From Pedobacter sp. Leaf216 (GTDB taxonomy: Bacteria > Bacteroidota > Bacteroidia > Sphingobacteriales > Sphingobacteriaceae): 64,000 nt of DNA. The stretch spans positions 1-64,000 of the forward strand of contig NZ_LMKM01000016.1 in the NCBI RefSeq assembly GCF_001421515.1, read 5' to 3'. Positions within the stretch are counted from its first letter, which is position 1; each line of letters opens with the position of its first letter. A program made the position numbers and the translations under genes. Shown here piece after piece: positions 17,688 to 26,889 of this stretch. The notes beneath the pieces are model-generated. The model saw nothing but the letters and a program-made list of their open reading frames with translations, had not been told where the DNA came from and did no database searches.

Positions 17688-19460
17688 ATGAATTTTATTA
17701 TTGCCGAAACGCAAAAAGCCATTTCTGAACTTTATAAGGAAGAGATAGCCGAAAGTGTAATCAACATACAAGAAACCCGTAAAGAATTTGAAGGACAAGC
17801 AACTATAGTTGTTTTTCCGATTACTAAAATTTCGAAGAAATCGCCAGAGCAAACCGCTACAGAAATTGGCGAATATTTGGTTGCTAACGTAGCCGATATT
17901 ACTAAATTTAATGTGGTTAAAGGCTTTTTAAACTTAAGCATTGCCGAAAGTTATTTCTTAAAACAGTTTAACGAAGAAATCTTATCCCACAATTTTGGCG
18001 TTTTTGCACCGAACGGTAAAAAGGTAATGGTAGAATATTCTTCGCCAAATACCAATAAGCCGCTTCACCTTGGGCATGTACGTAATAACTTGTTGGGCTA
18101 TTCGGTTTCAGAATTGCTAAAAGCTTACGGTTACGATGTAGTGAAAGTAAATTTGGTGAACGATCGTGGCATCCACATTTGTAAATCGATGTTGGCCTGG
18201 CAAAAATGGGGCAATGGCGAAACGCCAGAAAGTACCGGTTTAAAAGGTGATCACCTGGTTGGCAAATACTATGTAATTTTTGATAAAGAATACAAAAAAG
18301 AAATTGATGCTTTAAAAGCTGAAGGACAAACAGAAGAGGAAGCTAAGAAAAATGCCCCATTAATTAAGGAAGCGCAACACATGCTTTTGAAATGGGAGCA
18401 AGGGGATAAAGAAGTGGTTTCGCTTTGGAAAACCATGAACGAATGGGTATATGCTGGCTTTAATGTTACATATAAAAACCTGGGAGTTGATTTTGATAAA
18501 TTTTATTACGAAAGCAATACCTACCTGTTAGGGAAAGGAACAGTTGATGAAGGTTTAGCAAAAGGCGTTTTCTTTAAAAAGGAAGATGGTTCGGTATGGA
18601 TTGATTTAACTGCCGATGGTTTAGACCAAAAATTAGTTTTGCGTGCTGATGGAACTTCCGTTTACATTACACAGGATTTAGGAACTGCTGAGATGAAACA
18701 CGACGATTTCGATATGGATGAGTCGATTTACGTTGTGGGAAATGAGCAGGATTACCACTTTAAAGTATTGTTTCTGATTTTAGAAAAACTAGGCAAAAGC
18801 TGGGCGAAAGGTTTATATCACCTTTCATATGGCATGGTAGATTTGCCAAACGGTAAAATGAAAAGCCGTGAGGGAACTGTTGTAGATGCCGACGAGTTAA
18901 TTGAAAGCATGGTTACTACCGCCCGCGAAAAAACGGAAGAATTGGGTAAAACCAACGATTTTAGTGAAGAAGATAAAGAAGAACTGTATAAAAATATTGG
19001 TTTAGGGGCTTTAAAGTATTTTCTTTTAAAGGTGGAGCCTAAGAAGCGTTTGTTATTTAATCCTGCTGAAAGTATTGATTTTCAAGGTAATACAGGTCCT
19101 TTTATTCAGTATACACATGCAAGGATAAAATCTTTACTAAGTAAAACCGATTATAAGTTCGCAGTGGGCAGTGAGCATTTTTCAGGAATATCAGCAGTAG
19201 AATTGGAAATGATTCTGCAACTGGCCAAATACCCTGCAGAAATTGCTATTGCGGCTAATGCTTATAGTCCGGCAAGTTTGGCCAATTATCTATACGAACT
19301 GGCGAAACTATTCAATAAATTTTACCATGAGGTACCACCAATCGTAAAAACTGAAGAAGGTGAAACGAAACAGTTCCGTTTAAACCTGAGCAAAAAAACG
19401 GCTGATATTATTCACGCCGGAATGTTGATTTTAGGTATTACTTCGCCAGAGCGGATGTAA
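17688..19460 (+). CDS. argS: Arginyl-tRNA synthetase
   Basis: Length 590 aa from the ATG at 17688, normal for class I ArgRS; the open frame extends 53 codons upstream, but that part is low-complexity and precedes the promoter box. It charges tRNA-Arg with arginine. The class I HIGH-like motif is PLHLGHVRN, preceded by EYSSPNTNKPLH, and the MSK-like motif is KMKSREGTVVDADEL. The C-terminal anticodon-binding (DALR) domain starts near YTHARIKSLL and ends GILGITSPERM-like. It is divergent from the arginine deiminase-like gene, completing an arginine-related block. Confidence 0.95.
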   Translation: MNFIIAETQKAISELYKEEIAESVINIQETRKEFEGQATIVVFPITKISKKSPEQTATEIGEYLVANVADITKFNVVKGFLNLSIAESYFLKQFNEEILSHNFGVFAPNGKKVMVEYSSPNTNKPLHLGHVRNNLLGYSVSELLKAYGYDVVKVNLVNDRGIHICKSMLAWQKWGNGETPESTGLKGDHLVGKYYVIFDKEYKKEIDALKAEGQTEEEAKKNAPLIKEAQHMLLKWEQGDKEVVSLWKTMNEWVYAGFNVTYKNLGVDFDKFYYESNTYLLGKGTVDEGLAKGVFFKKEDGSVWIDLTADGLDQKLVLRADGTSVYITQDLGTAEMKHDDFDMDESIYVVGNEQDYHFKVLFLILEKLGKSWAKGLYHLSYGMVDLPNGKMKSREGTVVDADELIESMVTTAREKTEELGKTNDFSEEDKEELYKNIGLGALKYFLLKVEPKKRLLFNPAESIDFQGNTGPFIQYTHARIKSLLSKTDYKFAVGSEHFSGISAVELEMILQLAKYPAEIAIAANAYSPASLANYLYELAKLFNKFYHEVPPIVKTEEGETKQFRLNLSKKTADIIHAGMLILGITSPERM

Positions 19461-19543
19461 GGTGGAAGAGGTAGGATTGAAAATGGAGATGAGATTATGG
19501 ATGTGCGCATAGAATCTTACTATCTTAAAAATCTAGTTCTGTG

Positions 19544-20314
19544 ATGTACGAATTGATATTACTCTGTCTGGTGGCGTTTGCTGCCGGGTTTATAGATGCT
19601 ATTGTAGGTGGCGGCGGTTTATTACAAACTCCCGCCATTTTGCTTATTTTACCCCATTATCCTGTAGCAACCCTTTTAGGAACTACAAAAATTCCATCTT
19701 TAGCAGGTACCACGCTTGCAGCATTTAAATATTCTAAACAGGTCCGTTTTAATTATAAGGTACTTACCGCTTGTGTGCTTACTGCATTTTGTGCTGCGCT
19801 TTTGGGTGCTTTTCTGGTGAGCAGGATCGATAATTCTGTCATCAAACCCGTAATTCTGGTTGTGCTGATTTTGGTTGCACTTTATACCTACTTTAATAAA
19901 CAGTTTGGTATACATCAGGTAAAAGATCATTCCGTTAAAAAACAGGTATTAATGGCGGGTTTGTTTGGGATAGTGATTGGTTTTTACGATGGATTAATCG
20001 GGCCGGGAACGGGCTCTTTTCTTATTTTAGTTTTTATAGCGGTATTGGGATTTGACTTTATCGGAGCCAGTGCACATGCAAAAATTGTAAATATGGCCAC
20101 AAATTTAGCAGCAATTATCTATTTCAGTTCTTCCGGACATATTCTGTTTCAATACGCAATTCCTATGGCTATTTTTAACTTAACAGGTGCTTTTTTTGGG
20201 ACGAAATTAGCTTTGTTAAAAGGGAATAAGTTTATCAGGGTATTTTTCCTGATTGTAGTTTTCGGAACGATTTTAAGATTTGCCTATGATATTGTGAAAG
20301 TTTGGATATTATAA
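19544..20314 (+). CDS. TSUP family (TauE/SafE) membrane transporter
   Basis: Length 256 aa with about seven to eight hydrophobic segments. The N-terminal GFIDAIVGGGGLLQTPA and the mid-protein GFYDGLIGPGTGSFLIL repeats are the two hallmark TSUP motifs. Members export or import sulfur compounds or small organic anions; the substrate here cannot be read. The gene lies 83 bp after argS on the same strand and is followed by a good terminator. GTG at 19541 is an alternative start one codon upstream of the chosen ATG. Confidence 0.9.
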   Translation: MYELILLCLVAFAAGFIDAIVGGGGLLQTPAILLILPHYPVATLLGTTKIPSLAGTTLAAFKYSKQVRFNYKVLTACVLTAFCAALLGAFLVSRIDNSVIKPVILVVLILVALYTYFNKQFGIHQVKDHSVKKQVLMAGLFGIVIGFYDGLIGPGTGSFLILVFIAVLGFDFIGASAHAKIVNMATNLAAIIYFSSSGHILFQYAIPMAIFNLTGAFFGTKLALLKGNKFIRVFFLIVVFGTILRFAYDIVKVWIL

Positions 20315-20387
20315 TGGAAGTACATGGATAAATAATTAAAGATCAGATTTTTCACAAAACATTCTTTTATAGAAAATAGCATATCCA

Positions 20388-20423
20388 AAAAAGCATCGCC
20401 AGATTAAACCAGCGATGCTTTTT
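20388..20423 (+). terminator. Intrinsic terminator after the TSUP gene
   Basis: AAAAAGCATCGC (20388-20399) pairs with GCGATGCTTTTT (20412-20423) around a 12-nt loop. A/T tracts on both sides make it potentially bidirectional. Confidence 0.8.
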
Positions 20424-20436
20424 CATTTTATGAACA

Positions 20437-20545
20437 ATCAACAATTGACTATTAACTATTAGCCATTTACTCTCAACTATCAACCATTAACTATCAACTA
20501 TCAACCATTGACTATTGACCATTAACTATCAACTATAAACCATCA
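20437..20545. repeat. Short degenerate tandem repeats (AACTATCAACCATT)
   Basis: About 110 bp of imperfect 7- and 14-base units built from CAACTAT, CAACCATT and GACTATT, running into the last codons of the AI-2E family gene. Low-complexity expansion; no function seen. Confidence 0.75.
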
Positions 20546-21670
20546 GCTATCCTTCTCAATCCCAGTTTTAGTTGCCACAGGTTTCCTTTTTCGAAAGATT
20601 GGAAAAGTCATTGGGCTTCTAGCGGGCCGTTCATCACCAAGGAGTACACCCCACTGTTTAAATGATTCAGTACGGTCGAAGATAATTTTTAATACCGCCA
20701 CAATTGGAAGGGCAAGGAACATCCCGGAGATGCCAGCTATACTTCCACCGATAAATACACCAAGAATGGCAAAGAGTGCATTGATTTTTACTTTTGAGCC
20801 TACAATCCTAGGCATCAATATATTGTTATCCAGAAACTGAACAAAAGCAATTACACCTAAAACTGTAACCACCGGCCACAATTCTTGTGAGGAGGTTAGG
20901 GTAAGCAATACACCAATTACGTTACCAATTAAGGCACCCACATAAGGGATCAGGTTTAAGATGGCAAAAATAACACCTATTAAAAGCGCATGTTTAATGC
21001 CGATCAGCATCAATATACCACCCAATAAAATCGTCATATAGGTGATTTGAATCAGGAGTCCGATTAAATAGCTTTTGATAATGGATTCTGTTTCGTAAAT
21101 CGCTTCTTTAACTTTAGGGTGATCGTCGGTTTTAAACCACATAAAAATGAAGCGCAATAAAATGTCTTTATAAAAAAGCATCAGGTAAATATAGATGGGC
21201 AACAAACCTATAAATACAAAAATGCCACTTAGCGTTACAGCTGCACCACCAGCAAGCGAGGTGCCCATATTCATTAAATCGTCGCTTTTGTCTTGTATAA
21301 ATGCTTTTTGCTGTTTGTCGTTATAGTGCGTAATTCTACTGATCCAATCACTTAACGAATTGATATGCTGGGTAACATTGGCTTTTATTTGAGGGAAATC
21401 TTTAACTAAAATGCCAATCTGGTTGGAAAAAAACCAAACAATTAGTCCAACAAAAAGCGCAACCAACAAAATTGATATAATAATGGAAAACGATTCGGGG
21501 ATTTTCTTCCTTTTTAAAAAACGGTAAACAGGTAAGAGCATAATGCTAATGAAAAAGGCCATTAACATTGGCATGATAATATCCCGTCCGATTACCATAA
21601 CCGCTACAATAGCCATTAGGCCCATTAACTCAATAGATCGTTTAACGGTTAGTGGTAAATTGTTAGTCAT
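20543..21670 (-). CDS. AI-2E/PerM family membrane protein
   Basis: Length 375 aa. Hydrophobic pairs at about 15-35 and 40-55, a re-entrant-like soluble stretch (about 85-140), then four to five more membrane segments and the typical QFLDNNILMPRIVGSKVKINAL motif region followed by FIGGSIAGISGMFLALP. This is the AI-2E transporter (PerM/YdiK) family; substrates in Bacteroidota are not known. It is monocistronic, convergent with the TSUP gene. The C-terminus reaches into the low-complexity repeat at 20.4-20.5 kb. Confidence 0.9.
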   Translation of the reverse strand: MTNNLPLTVKRSIELMGLMAIVAVMVIGRDIIMPMLMAFFISIMLLPVYRFLKRKKIPESFSIIISILLVALFVGLIVWFFSNQIGILVKDFPQIKANVTQHINSLSDWISRITHYNDKQQKAFIQDKSDDLMNMGTSLAGGAAVTLSGIFVFIGLLPIYIYLMLFYKDILLRFIFMWFKTDDHPKVKEAIYETESIIKSYLIGLLIQITYMTILLGGILMLIGIKHALLIGVIFAILNLIPYVGALIGNVIGVLLTLTSSQELWPVVTVLGVIAFVQFLDNNILMPRIVGSKVKINALFAILGVFIGGSIAGISGMFLALPIVAVLKIIFDRTESFKQWGVLLGDERPARSPMTFPIFRKRKPVATKTGIEKDS

Positions 21671-21933
21671 AAAAGCTTAGTCTGATTTCAGTTTTAAACA
21701 CCATTGTTGTGAAAAAGTTTTAATTAGTTGGTTTAGCACCAGAGTTTATGGGTTTGGCGACAGTTGACAGGCTAAGCCTAATGCTAGGTGTGTATATTTA
21801 TAATTTAATTGATTACCACTTACTTTACCCATAGGTGAAGCAATGAGGAGCAATAAACCAGTTATACCATTAACTAATGAGTCTACAATAAAAAAAATTA
21901 CTTCTCTCACACCATAATACCCTTGATTAGGCT

Positions 21934-21941
21934 TATTTTTG
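21934..21941 (+). promoter_or_regulatory. -7 box (TATTTTTG) of mnmE
   Basis: Exact TAnnTTTG, 18 bp before the ATG at 21960. Confidence 0.45.
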
Positions 21942-21959
21942 CAGCTTTAAAAATACCGC

Positions 21960-23318
21960 ATGTACAATCAAGATACCATTATTGCTTTATCAACTCCTTC
22001 AGGTTCTGGGGCCATTGGCGTTATCCGTTTATCTGGTCCGGAGGCTATTTCTTTAACCAATACCGTTTTTGCCGGAAAAGATTTAGAAAAGCAAGCTTCA
22101 CATACTTTACATTTTGGTTTAGTTAAAGATGGTGATCATATTGTTGATGAAGTAGTTGCAGGATTATTTGTTGCGCCAAAATCCTATACAAAAGAAAATG
22201 TGGTTGAGATTTCATGCCATGGTTCTAATTATATTATTCAACAGATAATTAACTTGTTGATTAGTAAAGGTGCACGTGCCGCCAAGCCTGGCGAATTTAC
22301 TTTACGCGCTTTTTTAAATGGTGCTTTCGATTTAAGTCAGGCAGAAGCTGTAGCAGATTTAATTGCTTCAAACTCTAAAGCTTCGCATGATGTAGCCATG
22401 CAACAGATGCGCGGCGGTTTTGCAAATGAATTAAAAGGATTACGTGAGCAACTGATCCATTTCGCTTCGATGATTGAGCTTGAATTGGACTTTGCCGAAG
22501 AGGATGTAGAATTTGCCAACCGTGAGCAATTAAAAAACCTGGTTAATAAAATCAACTATGTATTACAGCGCTTAATTTCCTCTTTTGAAATGGGCAACGT
22601 AATAAAAAATGGCGTTCCGATTGTTATTGCCGGTAAACCGAATGTTGGCAAATCGACATTATTGAATGCTTTGTTGAATGAAGAGCGTGCAATTGTTTCT
22701 GATATTGCAGGTACAACACGCGATACCATTGAAGATGAATTAACGATAGGAGGCATAGTTTTTCGCTTTATCGACACAGCCGGAATCCGCGATACTGCTG
22801 ATATTATTGAGGCATTGGGCGTTGAGCGTACTTTGGAAAAAATGAAGCAGGCCAAGCTAATTATTTATATGGCCGATGCCGCTCAAAGCATCGAAGAAAT
22901 TGAAGAGCAAGTACGCGGTTTAGAACAGCTGGCCATTCCATATTTAATTTTAGTAAATAAAGCAGATTTGATTGCTGATGCCCAGCGTAAAGCCTTCGAA
23001 GCGTTAAATGTGGTTTTTATCTCTGCAAAAGAGAAACAAGGTATAGATGAATTGAAAATTACTTTACTGGAGCAGGTGAATTTGCACCACATCAATACCA
23101 GCGAAACTTTGGTAACAAACATCCGCCATGTAGAAGCCCTTAAACAAACCGAACATGCCTTACAAAATGTACTGGCCAATGTGGATAATCCTGTTACGTC
23201 GGACTTTTTAGCGATGGATATTAAGCAGGCTTTACATTATCTTGGTGAAATTACCGGTACCGTTACAACAGATGATTTATTAGAAAATATTTTTACCAAG
23301 TTTTGTATCGGCAAATAA
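21960..23318 (+). CDS. mnmE: tRNA uridine-5-carboxymethylaminomethyl(34) synthesis GTPase MnmE
   Basis: Length 452 aa, normal for MnmE. With MnmG it installs carboxymethylaminomethyl at the wobble uridine of tRNAs. The N-terminal folate-binding domain begins DTIIALSTPSGSGAIGVIRLSG (read in pieces), the inserted G domain has Walker A GKPNVGKS, switch motif GTTRDT, DTAG and NKAD, and the C-terminus is FTKFCIGK with the conserved Cys used by the family. Single gene with its own promoter box; no partner in the window. Cytosolic. Confidence 0.96.
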   Translation: MYNQDTIIALSTPSGSGAIGVIRLSGPEAISLTNTVFAGKDLEKQASHTLHFGLVKDGDHIVDEVVAGLFVAPKSYTKENVVEISCHGSNYIIQQIINLLISKGARAAKPGEFTLRAFLNGAFDLSQAEAVADLIASNSKASHDVAMQQMRGGFANELKGLREQLIHFASMIELELDFAEEDVEFANREQLKNLVNKINYVLQRLISSFEMGNVIKNGVPIVIAGKPNVGKSTLLNALLNEERAIVSDIAGTTRDTIEDELTIGGIVFRFIDTAGIRDTADIIEALGVERTLEKMKQAKLIIYMADAAQSIEEIEEQVRGLEQLAIPYLILVNKADLIADAQRKAFEALNVVFISAKEKQGIDELKITLLEQVNLHHINTSETLVTNIRHVEALKQTEHALQNVLANVDNPVTSDFLAMDIKQALHYLGEITGTVTTDDLLENIFTKFCIGK

Positions 23319-23401
23319 ATACCTCAATTTCTGCTATTAAATTATAATCACTAATAAATTAGTTTCTTTATTCTAAAGATAATATTAGGATATAAAACTC
23401 A

Positions 23402-24607
23402 CTATTTCAATTCATTAACTTCCAATTGTTTCGGTTTTCGTAATAAATTCACAGATACAAAAATTATAAATCCGAATAACCATGTTGAGAATAGTACGAT
23501 GAAGAAAATCATTCTGATGGACGAATGAAAATAACTTGGCTGGTAAAAAAGCCGGTTCAGGATTTTGATTTTTTCAATTAAGGCATTTCTGTCAAAGTTG
23601 TTTCGGATCTGATTTAACTCTTGCTGATCTTTATCCCGAAAACGAAATACATCCTGGGTAAGAGCTGTTGGATTAATAGACGATTCAATCTTATATCTTT
23701 TAAATAGTGTATCAAGCTTTTTAAAAGACTGCAATAAAGAATCCTTGTTTAATTTATAAAGTAACCTATACCGTTGTATGGCATTTTGACGCTGCTGTTT
23801 AGGTACATTTTGATCTTCAATGGGACTGATCAACATCTTGTTTTCGAGAAAAATGCAAATGTTGTCATCGTATTGCGGATTAACTTCAGATCCTCTGTAT
23901 ATAATTTCTGTGCTGTCTTTTCTAACTGTTTTTGTAATAATTCTTTTCAGTATTTCTTTCTGATCAAAGCCAAAAAAATCAGACGCAGAACTGGTCGCGC
24001 CCTTTAACTTTTCATAATCAGAAGTAAGCATTTTTAAGGTATCGATGCTGTAGTAGGCAGTTTGCAGACTAAAATAATCTTTATTGGTTAAATCGTAAAA
24101 CACAGTGTCTCTCACCTCAACCACGGGGTAGGGCTTTGGATAAAGAATATTGGTTACATTAAATAATGTTTCTGAATTGTAGGCAGAACCAGGGTATAAA
24201 AAAGGATTTAGAACATTCAATAAAGTTTTATCAGCGTTGAATTTTTTCTCAGGTAATTCTTGCCTAAGCTTGGCATTTAAGCCGAAACTATAACTGATAA
24301 AGAAAGTTAAGGATAGTAAGACTATAGCAAGTAAAGCAGCCCCGATAGTAAGCAGATTTTTAGCAGAGTACTTTTGTTTAGTGTGATTTCTAATTAATAA
24401 AATAAGTATCGTTAGTAAAAATAAACCCGTTATAAAGAAGTGGGAAATGGATACGTCATCATAAAACTTAAAACGATAAAATTCAGTATAAATATTGATT
24501 TCTTTTATGCCCGCAAATTTAAAATATCCATAAATAAAATAGGCAAAGTGTATAACAGCAAGTACAATGGCAGATTTTAAGAGAAACTTTTTTAGATTAT
24601 GGCTCAT
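23402..24607 (-). CDS. Unknown membrane protein with large extracytoplasmic domain
   Basis: Length 401 aa from the ATG at 24607; a further in-frame ATG at 24691 would add 28 residues without a signal, so the internal start is preferred. Three hydrophobic helices lie at about 10-30, 50-70 and 83-108, then about 250 residues rich in Lys, Asp and Tyr without membrane segments, and one last helix near 370-392 with a short basic tail. No catalytic motif or known family was recognised. It stands alone between mnmE and the molybdate operon. It could be a sensor or envelope assembly factor, but nothing in the sequence decides this. Confidence 0.7.
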   Translation of the reverse strand: MSHNLKKFLLKSAIVLAVIHFAYFIYGYFKFAGIKEINIYTEFYRFKFYDDVSISHFFITGLFLLTILILLIRNHTKQKYSAKNLLTIGAALLAIVLLSLTFFISYSFGLNAKLRQELPEKKFNADKTLLNVLNPFLYPGSAYNSETLFNVTNILYPKPYPVVEVRDTVFYDLTNKDYFSLQTAYYSIDTLKMLTSDYEKLKGATSSASDFFGFDQKEILKRIITKTVRKDSTEIIYRGSEVNPQYDDNICIFLENKMLISPIEDQNVPKQQRQNAIQRYRLLYKLNKDSLLQSFKKLDTLFKRYKIESSINPTALTQDVFRFRDKDQQELNQIRNNFDRNALIEKIKILNRLFYQPSYFHSSIRMIFFIVLFSTWLFGFIIFVSVNLLRKPKQLEVNELK

Positions 24608-24855
24608 ATGGTTTAAAGCTGATTTTTCGGCTAAAATTTTTAGGTTCGGGATATAATGAAACGTTAGAAAATTAATGCTAAAAACACACATCTTATCGTT
24701 ATGATTTGTGCTTTTTATGCTAAAGTAGTTTTTTTATTTTCTTAACAACTGGCAAAAGATTTCTTTCACATCATTTAAAGCTAAAAACGGCAGATTAAAT
24801 AATCATAAGATTAAAAAAGAAAGTTCATTTATCTTTTAAATAACCTCACAGATTT

Positions 24856-24863
24856 TACCTTTG
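24856..24863 (+). promoter_or_regulatory. -7 box (TACCTTTG) of the molybdate operon
   Basis: Exact TAnnTTTG, 41 bp before the ATG at 24905. A longer frame starting at 24863 would begin on the last base of this box, which argues for the internal ATG. Confidence 0.45.
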
Positions 24864-24904
24864 TGATCAACCACAAATTCTCCAATCCTTTTTACAACCT
24901 AAAT

Positions 24905-25411
24905 ATGAAAAAATATTTCAATAAAGTTTTACTGCAACTGATATTTACGGTTTCCTTTTTATCCCTGGCCAATGCGCAGGTAAAAAAAGAAGCCAGTGTA
25001 AACATTACCGGCGAAATTACAAAACCATACGTGCTAACTTTATCAGATTTTGCCAAAATGCCAAGGGTAGAAATAATTCGGAAAGATCGTGATGATAAAG
25101 ACCATCAATATTCTGGTGTACTATTGACCGATTTACTCATAAAGGCGGGCGCAACAATGGGGAAGGAGCTTAGGGGGAATAATTTAACTAAATATGTAAT
25201 GGTAGAGGCCAGCGATGGATATCGGATTATTTTTTCACTGGCCGAATTAGACCCGCAATTTTCTGATGATAAGATTATTTTAACAAATACAATGGATAAA
25301 AAACCACTTCCTGTTGCTGATGGACCTTTCAGAATTATTGTGCAAAATGAGACAAAGCCGGCAAGATGTATAAAACAGGTAACCAGCATTAAAATCGGCT
25401 TTGCAAAGTAA
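24905..25411 (+). CDS. Small exported SUOX-like (oxidoreductase molybdopterin-binding) domain protein
   Basis: Length 168 aa from the ATG at 24905. A signal peptide ends near LANAQ. The rest is a compact form of the sulfite-oxidase-type molybdopterin-binding fold: ITGEITKPYVLTLSDFAKMP, the YSGVLLTDLLIKAGA segment, YVMVEASDGYRIIFSLAEL, and PLPVADGPFRIIVQNETKP. Only one Cys (in PARCIKQV) is present, near the C-terminus, so the usual molybdenum-ligating Cys appears absent. It is 29 bp upstream of modA in the same direction, so a role with molybdate or molybdenum cofactor is inferred from context; enzymatic activity is doubtful. Confidence 0.8.
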   Translation: MKKYFNKVLLQLIFTVSFLSLANAQVKKEASVNITGEITKPYVLTLSDFAKMPRVEIIRKDRDDKDHQYSGVLLTDLLIKAGATMGKELRGNNLTKYVMVEASDGYRIIFSLAELDPQFSDDKIILTNTMDKKPLPVADGPFRIIVQNETKPARCIKQVTSIKIGFAK

Positions 25412-25440
25412 CATTCACTGTAAATTGTTAATTTAATAAC

Positions 25441-26211
25441 ATGAATCCATTTAAAATTGTCCGCATTGGGTTTTTATTGTTGATTTTTCTTGCTGTACAT
25501 TTCTGTGCATCTGCTCAGAAATTGCGGATTGCCGTAGCGGCCAATGCACAAGGACTGATCAAAAAACTTCAGCTCGATTTTAAAAAACAAACAGGGATCG
25601 AAACCGAAGCCATTATCGGAGCATCTGGTAAATTAACGGCGCAGATTATGAATGGTGCACCATATGATCTTTTTCTTTCAGCTGATACCGAATTTCCGGA
25701 GAAACTTTTTAAAGCAGGTTACGGAATCAAAAAACCAAAAATTTATGCCCTCGGCAGCCTGATTGTTTGCAGTACTTTTGATGGTGATATCAGCAACTGG
25801 CAGGCCATGATTAAAAGTGAGCAGGTTAAAAAGGTGGCTATAGCGAACCCAAAAACTGCCCCATATGGAAGGGCTGCTCAAGAATCTCTAAAGTTTTACC
25901 AATTGGAGGGCCAAATTGCACCTAAATTGGTATTTGCAGAAAGTATTTCTCAGGTAAACACCTATCTCCAAACAGCTGTAGTAAGCATGGGTTTTACAAC
26001 TGAGGCTTTTTTATATGAAAACAGCGATAAAACCAAACTTAAATGGACAAGAATTAACCCGGAAAGTTATGCCAGGATTGAACAGGCTGTTATCTTATTG
26101 GCTAATGCAAATAAGACAGGTTTGGCAAAAGCGAATAAATTTTATGATTATCTTTCATCGGCATCAGCCAGAAAAATAATAGCAAGCAATGGTTATCATC
26201 TGCCAAAATAG
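25441..26211 (+). CDS. modA: Molybdate ABC transporter substrate-binding protein
   Basis: Length 256 aa with a signal peptide (ending CASAQ). Family motifs: LRIAVAANAQGLIKKL at the mature start, GASGKLTAQIMNGAPYDLFLSAD for oxyanion binding, and NPKTAPYGRAAQE in the second lobe. It binds molybdate (or tungstate) in the periplasm and hands it to ModB. There is no lipobox Cys, so it should be soluble. It lies second in the four-gene operon, 6 bp before modB. Confidence 0.93.
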   Translation: MNPFKIVRIGFLLLIFLAVHFCASAQKLRIAVAANAQGLIKKLQLDFKKQTGIETEAIIGASGKLTAQIMNGAPYDLFLSADTEFPEKLFKAGYGIKKPKIYALGSLIVCSTFDGDISNWQAMIKSEQVKKVAIANPKTAPYGRAAQESLKFYQLEGQIAPKLVFAESISQVNTYLQTAVVSMGFTTEAFLYENSDKTKLKWTRINPESYARIEQAVILLANANKTGLAKANKFYDYLSSASARKIIASNGYHLPK

Positions 26212-26217
26212 AAAAAA

Positions 26218-26889
26218 ATGGATATGGAACCGATTTGGTTAAGCATCAGGCTAGCCATAATTACAACAATCTTTCTGCTCATCATCGGTATTCCAATCGC
26301 CTATTGGTTATCCCGTAAACAAACTATTTTTAAGATCATTATTGAGGCTTTTATTACCATGCCTCTCGTGCTTCCACCTTCTGTACTCGGCTTTTACCTG
26401 TTATTGGCTTTTAGTCCAAACAATGGTTTGGGCAAGTGGTTACATCAGTATTTCGATTTACAGCTTGTATTTTCTTTTAAAGGACTGGTATTTGCCTCTA
26501 TTATTTACAGTTTGCCATTTATGGTAAGTCCGATTAAGGCTGCATTTTCGCATCTACCGAGGTCGCTTGCAGAAGCATCTTATGTAATGGGCAAATCAAA
26601 ACTAAAAACGTTTTTTTATGTCCTTTTACCAAATGTTAAGCCATCTATTTTTACTGCTGCGGTGCTTACATTTGCACATACCCTTGGCGAATTTGGTGTG
26701 GTATTAATGATAGGCGGTAACATACCAGGAGAAACCAAAGTAGCCTCTATTGCCATTTACGACGCCGTAGAAACGATGGATTATCATTCAGCAAATTCAT
26801 ATGCACTGGTGCTCTTCGCTATAACTTTTATCATCGTAATTACAGTATTTTTGATTAACAGAAATGCAATTAAAAGCCCTTTCGAATGA
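26218..26889 (+). CDS. modB: Molybdate ABC transporter permease
   Basis: Length 223 aa with five to six membrane helices. The EAA loop that docks to the ATPase is readable as LAEASYVMGKSKLKTFFYVLLP, and FAHTLGEFGVVLMIGG is the hallmark of ModB-type permeases. It forms the inner-membrane channel with ModC. Its stop overlaps the modC start by four bases (ATGA). The alternative start at the second Met (MEPIW) is possible. Confidence 0.93.
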   Translation: MDMEPIWLSIRLAIITTIFLLIIGIPIAYWLSRKQTIFKIIIEAFITMPLVLPPSVLGFYLLLAFSPNNGLGKWLHQYFDLQLVFSFKGLVFASIIYSLPFMVSPIKAAFSHLPRSLAEASYVMGKSKLKTFFYVLLPNVKPSIFTAAVLTFAHTLGEFGVVLMIGGNIPGETKVASIAIYDAVETMDYHSANSYALVLFAITFIIVITVFLINRNAIKSPFE

